Shown: positions 17,934 through 29,430, counted from the stretch's first letter. The stretch is 48,773 nucleotides of DNA from Rhodospirillaceae bacterium MC! (GCA_002632265.1 NQOV01000017.1:1-48773), one strand, 5' to 3'. A program made the numbers and translations. The notes: a model not told the origin generated them from the letters alone.

Positions 17934-18533
17934 ATGTCTTTTACTCAAGAACCTCTACCATTTGCAGATAACGCTTTAGAACCGCATATGAGTGCAAACA
18001 CTTTTAGTTATCATTATGGTAAACATCATGTTGCATATATTACTAATCTTAACAAATTAGCCGAAGAAAAAGGCTTAGCTAGCGAATCTTTAGAAAATAT
18101 TATTCTAAAAGCAAGCAAAGATGATTCGCTATCAGGATTATTTAATAATGCCGCACAACATTATAATCACGCTTTTTTCTGGAAATGCTTAAAACCTAAC
18201 GGCGGTGGCGAACCTAAAGGAGCTTTAGCAGAACAAATCATTAAGGATTTCGGCTCATTTGAGGCTTTTAAAGACGAATTCAAAACTGCAGGAGTTACTC
18301 AATTCGGTAGTGGTTGGGCTTGGCTTGTAGCCGATTCTAACAACAAATTAAGCGTTGTTAAAACTGCAAACGCAGGCACTCCTCTTACAGACGGCTTAAA
18401 ACCATTACTTGTGGTTGATGTGTGGGAACACGCCTATTACCTTGATTTCCAAAACGCTCGCCCTGCTTTTTTAAGCTCATTTTTGGATAATTTAGCGAAC
18501 TGGGATTTTGCAGAATCTAATTTTACAAAATAA
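17934..18533 (+). CDS. sodB: Superoxide dismutase, Fe type (SodB)
   Basis: A 199-residue Fe/Mn superoxide dismutase. Metal ligands are H27 in SYHYGKHH, the His in QHYNHAFFW, and Asp and His in VDVWEHAYYLDFQNARPAF. GSGWAWL and AQHYNHAFFWKCL favour the iron form. It turns superoxide to peroxide and oxygen in the cytoplasm. SD AAGGAAA lies before the ATG. Length is typical. Confidence 0.96.
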   Translation: MSFTQEPLPFADNALEPHMSANTFSYHYGKHHVAYITNLNKLAEEKGLASESLENIILKASKDDSLSGLFNNAAQHYNHAFFWKCLKPNGGGEPKGALAEQIIKDFGSFEAFKDEFKTAGVTQFGSGWAWLVADSNNKLSVVKTANAGTPLTDGLKPLLVVDVWEHAYYLDFQNARPAFLSSFLDNLANWDFAESNFTK

Positions 18534-18612
18534 TCCTTGCAACCGAGAGAAATTTATGTTATCTTTTAATTAAATTCATATATTTATAATTATAATTTAA
18601 CAGGAGGCTGTC

Positions 18613-18819
18613 ATAGTACAGATCACAGTTCGAGACAATAACGTCGATCAAGCTTTAAAAATACTTAAAAAGAAAATGCAACGTGAGGGCATTTTCCGTG
18701 AAATGAAATTACGCCGTGAGTATGAAAAACCATCTCGCCGTAAGGCTCGTGAGCTTGTGGAAGCTATCCGCAGAACACGTAAACTTGAAAGAAAAAGATT
18801 AGAACGTGAAGGTTTCTAA
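18613..18819 (+). CDS. rpsU: 30S ribosomal protein S21, apparent ATA start
   Basis: The frame reads (ATA)[17 protein letters not shown], then [36 protein letters not shown] and an Arg/Lys-rich end, 68 residues, clearly alphaproteobacterial S21. Homologues begin M-VQV-VRDNNVD, which places the start at ATA (18613-18615). The next codon is GTA. A perfect AGGAGG at 18602-18607 ends 5 bases before ATA. There is no ATG or GTG in frame until residue 21, so either ATA (or GTA) is the true start or one base is wrong in this sequence. A long hairpin terminator follows, so the gene is its own unit. Confidence 0.93.
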   Translation: MVQITVRDNNVDQALKILKKKMQREGIFREMKLRREYEKPSRRKARELVEAIRRTRKLERKRLEREGF

Positions 18820-18920
18820 CTCTTAAACTTAAAGTTTACTCACGCTAAGAGAATAGCCATTCCCATTTGTATATAAGAATATTTACCCACAAGACTACTC
18901 TAAACTCTTAGCATAAAATC

Positions 18921-18984
18921 AAAATTGCACCAATTGGATAATATATACCTTTAATATATTACCCCAATTCGTGCAATTTTTTTT
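18921..18984 (+). terminator. Intrinsic terminator after rpsU
   Basis: AAATTGCAC-AATTGG pairs with CCAATT-GTGCAATTT, and an inner TAATATAT/ATATATTA stem continues the helix. The hairpin ends in eight T. It lies 100 bases after the stop. Confidence 0.85.
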
Positions 18985-19065
18985 ATATCTGTTGCTCCAT
19001 TCGTTTCGCTATATATCTATCTTGCTATATCTACCTATATTTATCTATCTGTATATATGTATCTT

Positions 19066-19098
19066 TCATTACAGGCCTAAATAGTTGGCCTGTAATGA
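19066..19098. repeat. Dispersed hairpin, family B (GGCCTGTA palindrome)
   Basis: TCATTACAGGCC and GGCCTGTAATGA pair perfectly around a 9-base loop. Relatives lie at 43745 and 45791. It is in the gap of 507 bases between rpsU and uvrB, which otherwise shows the rpsU terminator and no gene. Confidence 0.65.
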
Positions 19099-19326
19099 TA
19101 AACAACAGTAAACAAAAACAATATCTTACTATAAAATAGAGACTACTTCCATTTAAGAGATACTATCAAACAAAGCTATTATGGAAAAAAGATTGCTATC
19201 AAAAAGATATATTATCAAAAAAAGCAACTATTTATCATTTTATCAGTTGCTTTTTTGTTCTCTATGTATTATATTATAGAGAAGAGTAAATCTCATTAAA
19301 ATCTCATATGTTGGAAAGTAAATACA

Positions 19327-21348
19327 ATGATCGACGAATTATGGTTTGAGCGTAAGAAGACTCCAGAAAAATTAACGGAATTCAAGGTGAATAGTAAGTA
19401 TTCGCCTGCGGGAGATCAGGTCCAAGCCATAGAAAAGTTATCTCAAGGAATTGACGAGGGTAAGGCCAATCAGGTTTTGTTAGGGGTTACAGGATCGGGT
19501 AAAACTTACACTATGGCGAAAGTGATAGAAAAAATCCAGCGTCCAGCCATAATCATGGCACATAATAAAACCCTAGCGGCCCAGCTATATGAAGAGATGA
19601 GAAATTTCTTTCCCAATAATCATGTGGAATATTTTGTCTCTTTTTATGATTATTATCAGCCTGAAGCTTACGTGCCGAGAACGGATCAATTTATTGAAAA
19701 GGATTCCAGTAAAAACGAGCAAATTGAACGCATGCGACATTCTGCCACAAGATCCATTCTCGAATATGGCGATACTATTATTGTAGCGTCCGTTTCCGCC
19801 ATTTACGGTATTGGCGATGTGGAAACCTATATGGAAATGACCCAACGTCTGGAAGTGGGCGAAGAGTACGAACAACGCTCATTAATTGCTCGCATGGTGG
19901 AATTACAATACGATCGCAACAGTATGGATCTTTATCGTGGATCTTTCCGTGTGCGTGGCGATGTTATTGACGTTTTTCCCTCTCATTTGGAAGATCGTGC
20001 TTGGCGTTTAGATTTCTTTGGCGACGAGTTAGAATCCATTCAAGAATTCGATCCCTTAACAGGTAAAACCCTACAAGAGCTTGAAAAAGCAGTAATTTTC
20101 CCCAATAGCCATTACGTAACGCCCAAACCTACCGTACTTCAAGCCATGGACGGCATTAAGTTCGAAATGGAAAAAAGAGTCTATGAATTCGAACAACAAA
20201 ATAAACTCATCGAGGCCCAACGAATCCGAGAACGCACCCATTTCGATCTTGAGATGATGGATAGTATCGGCTATTGTAGCGGTATTGAAAACTATTCTCG
20301 CTATTTAACAGGGCGAGAGCCTGGCAATCCGCCCCCAACTCTATTTGAGTATCTGCCTGAAGATACTATATTGTTCATGGATGAAAGCCACGTCTCCGTA
20401 CCACAAATTGGCGGAATGTACAAAGGCGATAGAAGTCGCAAGCTCACCCTAGCAGAATACGGCTTTCGCTTGCCCTCTTGTGTTGATAACCGTCCTTTAC
20501 AGTTTGAAGAATGGGATATTATCCGCCCGCAAACCATATTCGTATCAGCCACACCTGCCCCATGGGAAATCGAACAAGCCGATAATGAAGTGGTCGAGCA
20601 AGTGATTCGCCCCACTGGTTTAATTGATCCCATTTGTGAAGTGCGTCCAGTTACCACTCAAGTGGATGATTTACTTGATGAAATACACAAGCAAATCGCA
20701 AAAAAAGAGCGTACTCTTGTAACGACTCTCACAAAAAAAATGGCGGAACAATTAACAGAATACTACCGAGAACAAGGAATCAAAGTTCGCTATATGCACT
20801 CGGATATCGATACCATAGAACGCATTGAAATCATTCGAGATCTTCGCCTAGGTGCTTACGATGTTTTAGTGGGAATCAACCTACTACGTGAAGGCTTGGA
20901 TATCCCAGAATGCTCCCTTGTGGCCATACTCGACGCCGATAAGGAAGGATTCTTACGCTCAAAAACATCCCTAGTTCAAACTATCGGACGTGCGGCCCGT
21001 AATGTAAATGGACGTGTCTTGCTATATGCCGATAAAATGACCAAATCTCTAGATTACGCCATAGATGAAACTAACCGACGCCGTGAAATTCAACATCAAT
21101 ATAATCTTACTCATAACATCACCCCCACCCAAACAAAACGAGCTATTACCGATATTACTGGCGAATTCGGCGAAAATGTAACCATTACCGATATCGAAGA
21201 AGCTAAAGAAATCATCGGTAAAAATCTTAACGAGCAAATAAAATCTCTCGAAACCCAAATGAAAGACGCCGCCTCCAATCTGGATTTCGAACTCGCAACG
21301 AAATTACGAGATAAAATGCACGCTTTAGAAAAGAAACAACTATATTAA
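19327..21348 (+). CDS. uvrB: Excinuclease ABC subunit B
   Basis: A 673-residue UvrB, full length. The Walker A motif [12 protein letters not shown] is near residue 53, the beta-hairpin region [14 protein letters not shown] near residue 109, and helicase motifs [14 protein letters not shown] and QTIGRAARN follow. The C-terminal UVR domain ([29 protein letters not shown]) that contacts UvrC is present. UvrB verifies DNA damage after UvrA loading in nucleotide excision repair. It stands alone behind the rpsU terminator. Its stop is followed by a partial family A repeat. Confidence 0.98.
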   Translation: MIDELWFERKKTPEKLTEFKVNSKYSPAGDQVQAIEKLSQGIDEGKANQVLLGVTGSGKTYTMAKVIEKIQRPAIIMAHNKTLAAQLYEEMRNFFPNNHVEYFVSFYDYYQPEAYVPRTDQFIEKDSSKNEQIERMRHSATRSILEYGDTIIVASVSAIYGIGDVETYMEMTQRLEVGEEYEQRSLIARMVELQYDRNSMDLYRGSFRVRGDVIDVFPSHLEDRAWRLDFFGDELESIQEFDPLTGKTLQELEKAVIFPNSHYVTPKPTVLQAMDGIKFEMEKRVYEFEQQNKLIEAQRIRERTHFDLEMMDSIGYCSGIENYSRYLTGREPGNPPPTLFEYLPEDTILFMDESHVSVPQIGGMYKGDRSRKLTLAEYGFRLPSCVDNRPLQFEEWDIIRPQTIFVSATPAPWEIEQADNEVVEQVIRPTGLIDPICEVRPVTTQVDDLLDEIHKQIAKKERTLVTTLTKKMAEQLTEYYREQGIKVRYMHSDIDTIERIEIIRDLRLGAYDVLVGINLLREGLDIPECSLVAILDADKEGFLRSKTSLVQTIGRAARNVNGRVLLYADKMTKSLDYAIDETNRRREIQHQYNLTHNITPTQTKRAITDITGEFGENVTITDIEEAKEIIGKNLNEQIKSLETQMKDAASNLDFELATKLRDKMHALEKKQLY

Positions 21349-21351
21349 AAG

Positions 21352-21423
21352 GTTTAGAGCCTGAAAAAGCATTCATGCACTCATCCCTTTTCAAGCACAG
21401 ATAAGCTCATTTTTCCCACTCTG
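21352..21423. repeat. Partial family A repeat after uvrB
   Basis: It contains GCACAGATAAGCTCATTTTTC, the right arm of the family A element, preceded by CTGAAAAAGCATTCATGCAC, similar to the copy at 4196. The central core is missing, so this is a decayed or truncated copy. Confidence 0.5.
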
Positions 21424-21466
21424 TTATTGGAAAAAGTATAATTCTTAAAAAAATATAAATTCTTTA

Positions 21467-21495
21467 TTGCTTGATTAGAAATTAAATGTTATACT
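21467..21495 (+). promoter_or_regulatory. Promoter of the yfgM-bamB-der group
   Basis: TTGCTT (21467-21472) and TATACT (21490-21495) are 17 bases apart, with an extended -10 TG two bases before. The start codon lies 82 bases downstream. Confidence 0.7.
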
Positions 21496-21577
21496 AGCTC
21501 AATTAACGAGAATAATGATAGTTTTCCATGAGTATTATCTCTTGGAAATTCTAAAGTAAACAAGATGATAGGATAAT

Positions 21578-22360
21578 ATGCCAGTGTCTAAAAACAAGAA
21601 AAAAGTACAAATTGACGAGCAAGAAGCGTTAGCCAACCAATTTATTATGGAAGTTGATGAAGATCTTAAGCAAGAAAGTATCAGCAAGCTTTGGAAAAAA
21701 CTAAGTTGGGTGATTGCTTGTGTTTGTATTGCGATTATTGCGGTAGTTTCATATGTACAGTATCAAAAGAATCAAAATAAAAAACTCGCTGATAGGGATT
21801 CACATCTTTATCAACAAGCGATAAAATTCCAAGAAAGTGCCGATACCACTCAAGCATTAACAAAACTTAATGAAATTATTAAGAATAATGGTAAATATAA
21901 AGTTATTGCTTCCATGACTAAAGCCCAAATCTTAAGCGAAAGCGATACGCAAAAGGCCTTTGATACTTATTTATCAGTCTTTAAAGATTCAAAAACTCCT
22001 GATATCTATAAAAACATGGCTTTGACTCATGCTGGTTATATTTCTGTTACCGATCCTAAATTATTCACAAAAGTAAAAAATGATATTACTAGCCTTTCTA
22101 AAACCACAAACAAATTTAAATATTTAGCTCTTGAGATTTTAGCATGGGAAAGCATTACCATTAAAGATTACTCAAGTGCTAAAAGATATTTAAACATCTT
22201 ACAAGCCGACATCAAAGCCCCAAGCGGGATGAAAACACGCTCTAAGATCATCTTAGAAAGCCTTAACTCTGACATTGCTCCCGTTAAAAATAAAGCTAAA
22301 ACACAAACCAATACTAAAACTAAAACCAAACCTAAGAGCGTAAAAAAAACAAGCAAATAG
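21578..22360 (+). CDS. YfgM-like membrane-anchored TPR protein
   Basis: A 260-residue protein with a 45-residue cytoplasmic start, one membrane segment (WVIACVCIAIIAVVSYVQY, about residues 48-66) and a periplasmic helical domain of TPR-like repeats. It ends in a Lys/Thr-rich tail with TNTKTKTKPK. Position directly before bamB and der is the classic yfgM-bamB-der order. In E. coli, YfgM works beside SecYEG with the chaperone PpiD. Sequence similarity is only general, so the call rests mainly on topology and gene order. Confidence 0.7.
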   Translation: MPVSKNKKKVQIDEQEALANQFIMEVDEDLKQESISKLWKKLSWVIACVCIAIIAVVSYVQYQKNQNKKLADRDSHLYQQAIKFQESADTTQALTKLNEIIKNNGKYKVIASMTKAQILSESDTQKAFDTYLSVFKDSKTPDIYKNMALTHAGYISVTDPKLFTKVKNDITSLSKTTNKFKYLALEILAWESITIKDYSSAKRYLNILQADIKAPSGMKTRSKIILESLNSDIAPVKNKAKTQTNTKTKTKPKSVKKTSK

Positions 22361-22462
22361 AATAGGATAAAAACTTAATTGTGTTCATCTGTGTTCACAT
22401 ACTTAATCATTCATGGATAGATCTTAATAATTTCATGGAAAATCTTGGAGAAGAATTTTACA

Positions 22463-23800
22463 ATGCTTAAAAATATATGCAAATTATCATTCCTAGCTAC
22501 CGCATTATTTTTGCTTGCCAGCTGTGAGAAAGAGCAACATTTACCAGGTTTGCGTATTGATGTCTTGGCAAATACCCAAAATCTTATTTACAAACCTGAT
22601 ACAGCTCTTGCCAATACCCCCATTAATCCAAGGGAGATCCCTACAAGGAATTACACCAGTTGGCTCACACGCTACGGTAATGGCAATCATGCGGATATCC
22701 ATTTTGAAAGTTCCAACTCGTGGGATCTCTTAAATCCGCAAAAGATAAACATTGGAGCGAGTAGCGTTCTATCAGTGCCACAAACATCAGCACCGATAAT
22801 AAAAAATAATATCATCTACACCATAGATGTAAAAGATAACGTTCAAGCCTATGATCTTCTTAAGCATATGAAAATATGGAATAAACACATTGCCCACGAT
22901 CTACAAGTACATAGCGATAGAGTGGCCCATGGCGGTATGACCATCGATAATAATGACATCCTCTATATCGCCACAGGCTACGGCTATATCGTAGCTATGG
23001 ACGCCCATAAGGGAACAATCAAATGGAAATCTGCAGATTATTCGCCCCTACGTTCTACGCCGATTCTTGTTAATGGTAAAGTTATAGTAGGCTCTATCAC
23101 AAATAATATCATAGCCGTTAACCAACAAGACGGTACAGAAATCTGGACGCACAAAGGTACACCTGCCTTATCTTCCATTTTAAGAACATCTACTCCAGTG
23201 ATTCAAGGTAATAATCTGCTTGCTACCACATCCAACGGCAACGTATTATCCTTAAATCTTACCAATGGATCATTACAATGGCAACAATCCTTAGGAGTAG
23301 GGCAAGCATTCATTAACTCTAGAGACGGCTTAACTACAGCCATTGCCTCGCCTATCTTAAGTGGCAATCAAGTATTTGTTGCCAATGGTAAATATGTTAC
23401 AAAATCCATAAATTCTAGTACAGGATTAAAGCAATGGAGTAAACCATTCGGCACATTAAAAACCCCAACACTTTTAGGTAATTGGCTTTTCATCATAGAT
23501 AAATATCAAAAATTAATGGCTATCCATAAAAAAGACGGCTTAATCAAATGGAGTACATCCCTACCAAATAAAGATAAAGATGAGAATATTTTATGGACCT
23601 CGCCAATTATCTCATCAGGATCATTAATAACTCTAAGCACCAATGGGGCATTCATGACCATAGATATGACTAACGGCTCGATCCTACAATTAATGAATCT
23701 TAATCATAAAATTAGTGCCATGGTACAACCATTTATTATAAATCATAAATTATACATCACAGGAACAGACGGCAATATCTATGAGTATCATGAGAAATGA
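22463..23800 (+). CDS. bamB: Outer-membrane assembly lipoprotein BamB-like (PQQ beta-propeller)
   Basis: I start at the ATG at 22463 (445 residues), since TTGGAGAAG forms its SD and the signal peptide then begins MLKNICKLSFLATALFLLASC. The lipobox LLAS-C is at about residues 17-21. The rest is a beta-propeller with repeated PQQ-like blades: YIATGYGYIVAMDAHKGTIKW, IIAVNQQDGTEIW, NVLSLNLTNGSLQW and MAIHKKDGLIKW. BamB is part of the BAM complex that inserts barrel proteins, and two barrel proteins are encoded in this window. der follows 88 bases on, with a hairpin between them. Confidence 0.88.
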   Translation: MLKNICKLSFLATALFLLASCEKEQHLPGLRIDVLANTQNLIYKPDTALANTPINPREIPTRNYTSWLTRYGNGNHADIHFESSNSWDLLNPQKINIGASSVLSVPQTSAPIIKNNIIYTIDVKDNVQAYDLLKHMKIWNKHIAHDLQVHSDRVAHGGMTIDNNDILYIATGYGYIVAMDAHKGTIKWKSADYSPLRSTPILVNGKVIVGSITNNIIAVNQQDGTEIWTHKGTPALSSILRTSTPVIQGNNLLATTSNGNVLSLNLTNGSLQWQQSLGVGQAFINSRDGLTTAIASPILSGNQVFVANGKYVTKSINSSTGLKQWSKPFGTLKTPTLLGNWLFIIDKYQKLMAIHKKDGLIKWSTSLPNKDKDENILWTSPIISSGSLITLSTNGAFMTIDMTNGSILQLMNLNHKISAMVQPFIINHKLYITGTDGNIYEYHEK

Positions 23801-23828
23801 TCTAAATAAGTACTTTTTTCCCAAAGCC

Positions 23829-23875
23829 AAGGGGTGGGAAAAGTGCTTAAGCTTTAGTGCTTTTTCACGCCCCTT
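23829..23875. repeat. Hairpin between bamB and der (dispersed set)
   Basis: AAGGGGTGGGAAAAGTGCT pairs with AGTGCTTTTTCACGCCCCTT with few mismatches and G-U pairs. It is related to the hairpin at 4196 and the outer arms of family A. It may weaken read-through from bamB into der. Confidence 0.6.
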
Positions 23876-23888
23876 ATAAGGTATAAAC

Positions 23889-25340
23889 ATGAATATTAAT
23901 ACAGAACATAACGACAAACTTTTTTCCCTAGCTATCGTAGGTAGACCTAATGTGGGTAAATCTACATTATTCAATCGTTTAGCAGGGAAAAAGTTGGCGA
24001 TTATCGATGATTTACCAGGGGTAACACGTGATAGAAAAGAAACACGTGGGCAATTGGTGGATCTTGTCTTTAAGCTAATCGATACCGCAGGGTTAGAAGA
24101 AGCTTTCGATGAAACCCTAGAGGCCCGCATGCGAGAGCAAACCGATAAAGCCTTAGCAGACGCCGACTGTATTTTATTCATGATCGATTCCCAAGCTGGA
24201 ATCATGCCCATGGATGAACATTTCGCCCATATTATGAGATCTATGGATAAGCCTGTTATTCTCATCGCCAACAAATCCGAAAGCAAAGCGTCCGAACATG
24301 GAGTGTATGAATCATACGCTTTAGGCTTGGGCGATCCTGTGTGCATTTCTGCCGAACACGGCGAAGGCATGGCCAATCTATTCGAGGCCTTACAACCACA
24401 TACAGATAAATTCTATGAAGAAAATCCCCTACCAAGCGAAGATGATGAAGATGAAAAGGATAACTTCAATTACGATGTGGAAGAAATCCAAGAGGAAACC
24501 ATCGAAAGTCTATTGCGTGGCAAGCCCTTACAACTGGCCATAGTTGGGCGTCCGAATGCGGGAAAATCCACCTTAATCAATGCTTTAGTTAAGGAAGAAC
24601 GCTTGCTCACAGGCCCCGAGGCTGGAATTACTCGTGATTCTATCGCCATAGATTGGAATAGTAACGGAATCCCCATTAAATTAGTCGATACCGCAGGATT
24701 ACGCCGTCGCTCAAAAATCGACGGCCGCATAGAAAAATTTAGTGCTATGGACACCCATAGAGCCATTAAATATGCCCAAATTGTTATACTAATGCTAGAC
24801 GCTAATCTTTTAATGGAAAAGCAAGACCTTACAATCGCTCAAGAAGTGGTAAAAGAAGGGCGTGGCCTAGTTATTGCTATCAATAAATGGGATATGGTTG
24901 AAGATCCTGCCAAAACCTTAAAAGCCTTTGAAGATCGCTTGGAAATTTCCTTGCCACAAGTTAAAGGCGTACCTGTCATCACCATTTCCGCAAAAACTAA
25001 ACGCAATCTAAGTAAGATCATCCCAAAGGCCATAGAAGTATTTAAATTATGGAATAAACGAATTCCCACAGGGAAATTAAACAGATGGCTTGAATTCATG
25101 CAAGAAGCCCATCCAGCTCCCCTAACAAACGGACGCCGAATCCGTATGCGTTACGCCACCCAAATTAAAACCCGTCCGCCCACATTCATGCTATTTACCA
25201 ATAAACCTGCCGATCTAGCAGATAGTTATTTGCGTTATCTGGCAAATGGCATGCGTAAGGATTTCGATTTACCATCAACTCCCATTCGTATGCTAACAAA
25301 AAAAGGCGATAACCCCTATGCACCTAAAGGGAAAAAGTAA
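23889..25340 (+). CDS. der: Ribosome biogenesis GTPase Der (EngA)
   Basis: A 483-residue protein with the two tandem GTPase domains that define Der. The first P-loop GRPNVGKST is near residue 18, with DLPGVTRDR and DTAGLEE; the second P-loop GRPNAGKST is near residue 222, with ITRDS, DTAGLRRR and NKWDMVE. The KH-like C-terminal domain follows (RWLEFMQEAHPAP to PIRMLTKKGDNPY). An acidic linker (SEDDEDEKDN) joins the G domains. It acts in 50S subunit maturation. The next gene starts 7 bases after the stop. Confidence 0.97.
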   Translation: MNINTEHNDKLFSLAIVGRPNVGKSTLFNRLAGKKLAIIDDLPGVTRDRKETRGQLVDLVFKLIDTAGLEEAFDETLEARMREQTDKALADADCILFMIDSQAGIMPMDEHFAHIMRSMDKPVILIANKSESKASEHGVYESYALGLGDPVCISAEHGEGMANLFEALQPHTDKFYEENPLPSEDDEDEKDNFNYDVEEIQEETIESLLRGKPLQLAIVGRPNAGKSTLINALVKEERLLTGPEAGITRDSIAIDWNSNGIPIKLVDTAGLRRRSKIDGRIEKFSAMDTHRAIKYAQIVILMLDANLLMEKQDLTIAQEVVKEGRGLVIAINKWDMVEDPAKTLKAFEDRLEISLPQVKGVPVITISAKTKRNLSKIIPKAIEVFKLWNKRIPTGKLNRWLEFMQEAHPAPLTNGRRIRMRYATQIKTRPPTFMLFTNKPADLADSYLRYLANGMRKDFDLPSTPIRMLTKKGDNPYAPKGKK

Positions 25341-25347
25341 CAATATC

Positions 25348-25779
25348 ATGCCAAATTTTAGCGAAAGTAAAATTCTAGAATATAGTCAAAAACAACTATT
25401 TGATCTAGTTATGGATATCGATAAATATCCCACCTATTTACCATGGTGCAAATCCGTCCACATCATCGAAAAAACCTCCGATCACATCATCAGCGATATG
25501 CGTGTGGGAATCGCCATAATAAGCGACACCCTACGCTCTAAAGTAACATGGCAATCCCCCACCCAAGTGGATATTCAATACGTATCCGGCCCCTTTAAAA
25601 ACCTAAATAGCTCTTGGACATTCCAAAAAATCACCCAAACCCAAACCAACATAACATTCCACATCAACTTCGAAGGCAAAGGCCTCCTAATAAAAAAAGC
25701 CATCGACATGGCCTTCTCCCAAGCCAGCAAACTCGTAATCTCCTCCTTCGAAAAACAAGCCCAACAACGCTACGACTAA
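25348..25779 (+). CDS. RatA/COQ10-like START-domain protein
   Basis: I start at the ATG at 25348 (143 residues; MPNFSESKILEYSQKQLFDLV), which fits family members; an upstream start inside der is less likely. DIDKYPTYLPWC and SGPFKNLNSSWTF are the signature of the COQ10/RatA group. In mitochondria and alphaproteobacteria this group binds ubiquinone intermediates; RatA of E. coli was described as blocking 70S assembly. Gene order after der suggests a housekeeping role here. The last 170 bases are strongly C-rich and G-poor (62 C, 17 G in 25621-25790), a possible Rho loading site, as no hairpin terminator follows. Confidence 0.85.
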   Translation: MPNFSESKILEYSQKQLFDLVMDIDKYPTYLPWCKSVHIIEKTSDHIISDMRVGIAIISDTLRSKVTWQSPTQVDIQYVSGPFKNLNSSWTFQKITQTQTNITFHINFEGKGLLIKKAIDMAFSQASKLVISSFEKQAQQRYD

Positions 25780-25975
25780 CCCCCACCAGCAATAGAAATA
25801 CTAATTACATATAATATAAATATACATAATACTATTTTAGATATATAATAAACCAATGGCATATCTATAAACAGTTATTTACTAAACATTACTTAAAATA
25901 CTTTAATATACACTTATATTAGGCCAGCAATTATAATAACCAATACAGTATAAAACAGCAATTTTTATTTGTGGT
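25780..25975 (+). repeat. Intergenic repeat C, copy 1 (MITE-like)
   Basis: A stretch with a diverged second copy in inverted orientation at 43475-43668. Shared blocks in order: CCCCCAC with AATAGAAATACT, TATAATA-TAAAC, ATAAACAGT-ATTTACTAAA, ACTTAAAATA and TATTAGGCCAG. The ends here (CCCCCACCAGCAATAGAAAT and TTTTTATTTGTGGTG) are roughly inverted repeats. No gene is seen. Confidence 0.55.
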
Positions 25976-26083
25976 GTTTTGTTATAATATGGAATGGTAG
26001 AATGGTGGAAGGGCAATAGGTTTGAGTTTGTTTTTGGATTTAGTGAGAGGGTGTTAGATTATATAGTAATAGAAAAAAGAGAT

Positions 26084-26504
26084 GTAAGAGAGAGAATAAG
26101 CCGAGTTCTGTTGTTTCAAAGAGTCATTCATCTGGGCGGTATGTTGCCATACTGCTCGTTGCAACCTACCTTTTTCTACGGGTGCAAATACATACCCTTG
26201 TCATGTGTTATGGCGTGTAGAGTTCTTGGTTTTGCTTTCAATGGGGTTTACCATGCCTTTTTTGTTACCAAAAAAGCGGTACGCTCTTACCGTACCTTTT
26301 CACCCTTACTTTTTTGTATATGATATATGAAGACATCTTATATAAAAATAGCGGTTTGTTTTCTGTGGCACTTTCCTTAGGGTTGCCCCCAGCAGACGTT
26401 ATCTGCCATTGTGTATCTGTAAAGCTCGGACTTTCCTCCGTATTATTTTTATGTATAATCAAGATCATACAGAAATAGCTACGGCGACTCTTTACCTCTC
26501 TTAC
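26084..26504 (-). ncRNA. rnpB: RNase P RNA (rnpB, bacterial type A)
   Basis: On the minus strand the RNA starts with GTAAGAGAG (P1), then AGTCGCCG, and holds the universal GGAGGAAAGTCCGAGC near 26420-26440. CAACCCTAAGGAAAGTGCCAC follows, and the 3' part has AAGGTAGGTTGCAACGAG and ACAGAACTCGGCTTAT before CTCTCTTAC, which closes P1. A T run (26073-26080) follows. The RNA is the catalytic part of RNase P, which trims tRNA 5' ends. Protein-like frames across it are spurious. Length of about 420 is normal. The ends are set by P1 pairing. Confidence 0.96.
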
Positions 26505-26559
26505 TTTTGTAGTTTACTATGTTTTTCTTTTAAACACAATATTTATTTAGGGTGAGCAT

Positions 26560-26598
26560 AAAAAAGCTTGAAGAAAATTATTTTCTTCAAGCTTTTTT
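26560..26598 (-). terminator. Terminator of mreB (bidirectional)
   Basis: AAAAAGCTTGAAGAAAAT and ATTTTCTTCAAGCTTTTT form an 18-bp stem, with T on both ends. It lies between mreB and rnpB, 36 bases beyond the mreB stop. Confidence 0.9.
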
Positions 26599-26633
26599 GC
26601 GATTGTCTTATTCTTTAGGTAGGGAATAAAAAT

Positions 26634-28046
<1,413 letters not shown>

Positions 28047-29351
28047 TTATAATTGTTTGATCCCTGCGAGCAGTACATCCCAGCCTTTATTTAGTTGATC
28101 GTTGGTGGTGCAGTAGGGGGGTAACATGTAGACGACGTTGCCTAAGGGTCGTAAATGGATGTTGTGTTTCCAATAGTATGTTTTTAATTTTGTTCCAATG
28201 GGAGAAGTGTAACCGCTTTGTTCAGTGCTGATAACATCTAAAGCACCGACAGTCCCACATAGGCGGACTTTTTCAACGTTCTTTAATGTGCTAGCTTCTT
28301 CCAGGCGATCCCTGTGAAGTTTCTCAATGCGTTTAAGGTTGGCTTGGGTTTCATCTGATAGGGTGATATCAAGAGAGGCAAGAGCTACCGCACAGCCTAA
28401 AGGATTAGCAGTGAAACTATGGCCATGGGCGAATGCTCGATTGAAATCTTCATCTAAAAAGGCTTCATATATTTCTTCTGTGGCCACGGTGATCGCCATG
28501 GGTAGGAATCCGCCTGTAAGACCTTTGGATAAACAGATGAGATCAGGTTCTACTTTTGCCTTATTACAGGCGAATATATCTCCTGTTCTGCCAAAGCCTA
28601 CCATGACTTCATCAAATATGACTAAAATACCATAGCTTTTTGCGATTTTTACCATTTTTTGTAAATAGTTAGTTGTCATCATATTCATACCGCCCGCTCC
28701 TTGGATTAGGGGTTCTAGGATGATAGCTGAAGTATCTTGTGCGGTTTTATCTAGAAGATTTGTGAATTCTTTTAGGCATTCTTCTTCTGTTTGTTCAAGA
28801 TTGGGATCATTCATATATGTACTAGGATAATTTATGAAATCCACATGGAATAATTTATCTTCAAAGGGTTCGTAAAATCCTGATTCTTTGGCTACGGACA
28901 TTGCTCCGAATGTGTCGCCATGATAGGAGTTATTAAAGGCAATTATGCGTTTGCGATTGCTTTGGCCCTTATTAAACCAATATTGTAAGGATAACTTTAA
29001 AGCGATCTCAACGGCGGTTGAACCGTTATCGGAAAAAAATACTCGCTCAAGCTTATCAGGTAATATCTTGGTTAGGCGTTGGCTTAGTTCTATGGCTGGC
29101 TTGTGAGTGAATCCTGCAAAGATCACATGCTCCATGGTTTGTGCTTGTTTGTGTAGTGCTTGGACTATTTTCTCGTTGGCGTGGCCGTGGATGTTAACCC
29201 ACCACGAAGAAACTAAATCCAAAACTTCTTCGCCGTTTTCTTTGTATAAAATCGAGCCTTTAGCACCTTTTATAAGTATGGGATCAGGAGCGGTTAATTC
29301 TTGGGTAAAAGGATGCCATACATGTTTTTTATCTATCGCCACATAATTCAT
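28047..29351 (-). CDS. bioA: Adenosylmethionine-8-amino-7-oxononanoate aminotransferase BioA
   Basis: A 434-residue class III aminotransferase. BioA hallmarks are WHPFTQ at residue 12, SSWWVNIHGH near 48, IFDEVMVGFGRTG near 245 and the PLP lysine K276 in CLSKGLTGG. It makes 7,8-diaminopelargonic acid from KAPA using SAM as amino donor. It is the last gene of the minus-strand pepF-bioF-bioHC-bioD-bioA run, 79 bases after bioD. Confidence 0.96.
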   Translation of the reverse strand: MNYVAIDKKHVWHPFTQELTAPDPILIKGAKGSILYKENGEEVLDLVSSWWVNIHGHANEKIVQALHKQAQTMEHVIFAGFTHKPAIELSQRLTKILPDKLERVFFSDNGSTAVEIALKLSLQYWFNKGQSNRKRIIAFNNSYHGDTFGAMSVAKESGFYEPFEDKLFHVDFINYPSTYMNDPNLEQTEEECLKEFTNLLDKTAQDTSAIILEPLIQGAGGMNMMTTNYLQKMVKIAKSYGILVIFDEVMVGFGRTGDIFACNKAKVEPDLICLSKGLTGGFLPMAITVATEEIYEAFLDEDFNRAFAHGHSFTANPLGCAVALASLDITLSDETQANLKRIEKLHRDRLEEASTLKNVEKVRLCGTVGALDVISTEQSGYTSPIGTKLKTYYWKHNIHLRPLGNVVYMLPPYCTTNDQLNKGWDVLLAGIKQL

Positions 29352-29430
29352 AATTGTCTTCTTTCTGTCTTACTAGTGATTATAGTATAGTCGATATTTT
29401 ATAAGATTACAACCTTAATTATTTATGGTG

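Noticed and set aside
26265-26468. Protein-like frame inside rnpB, minus strand
   Set aside because: It lies wholly within the conserved RNase P RNA.
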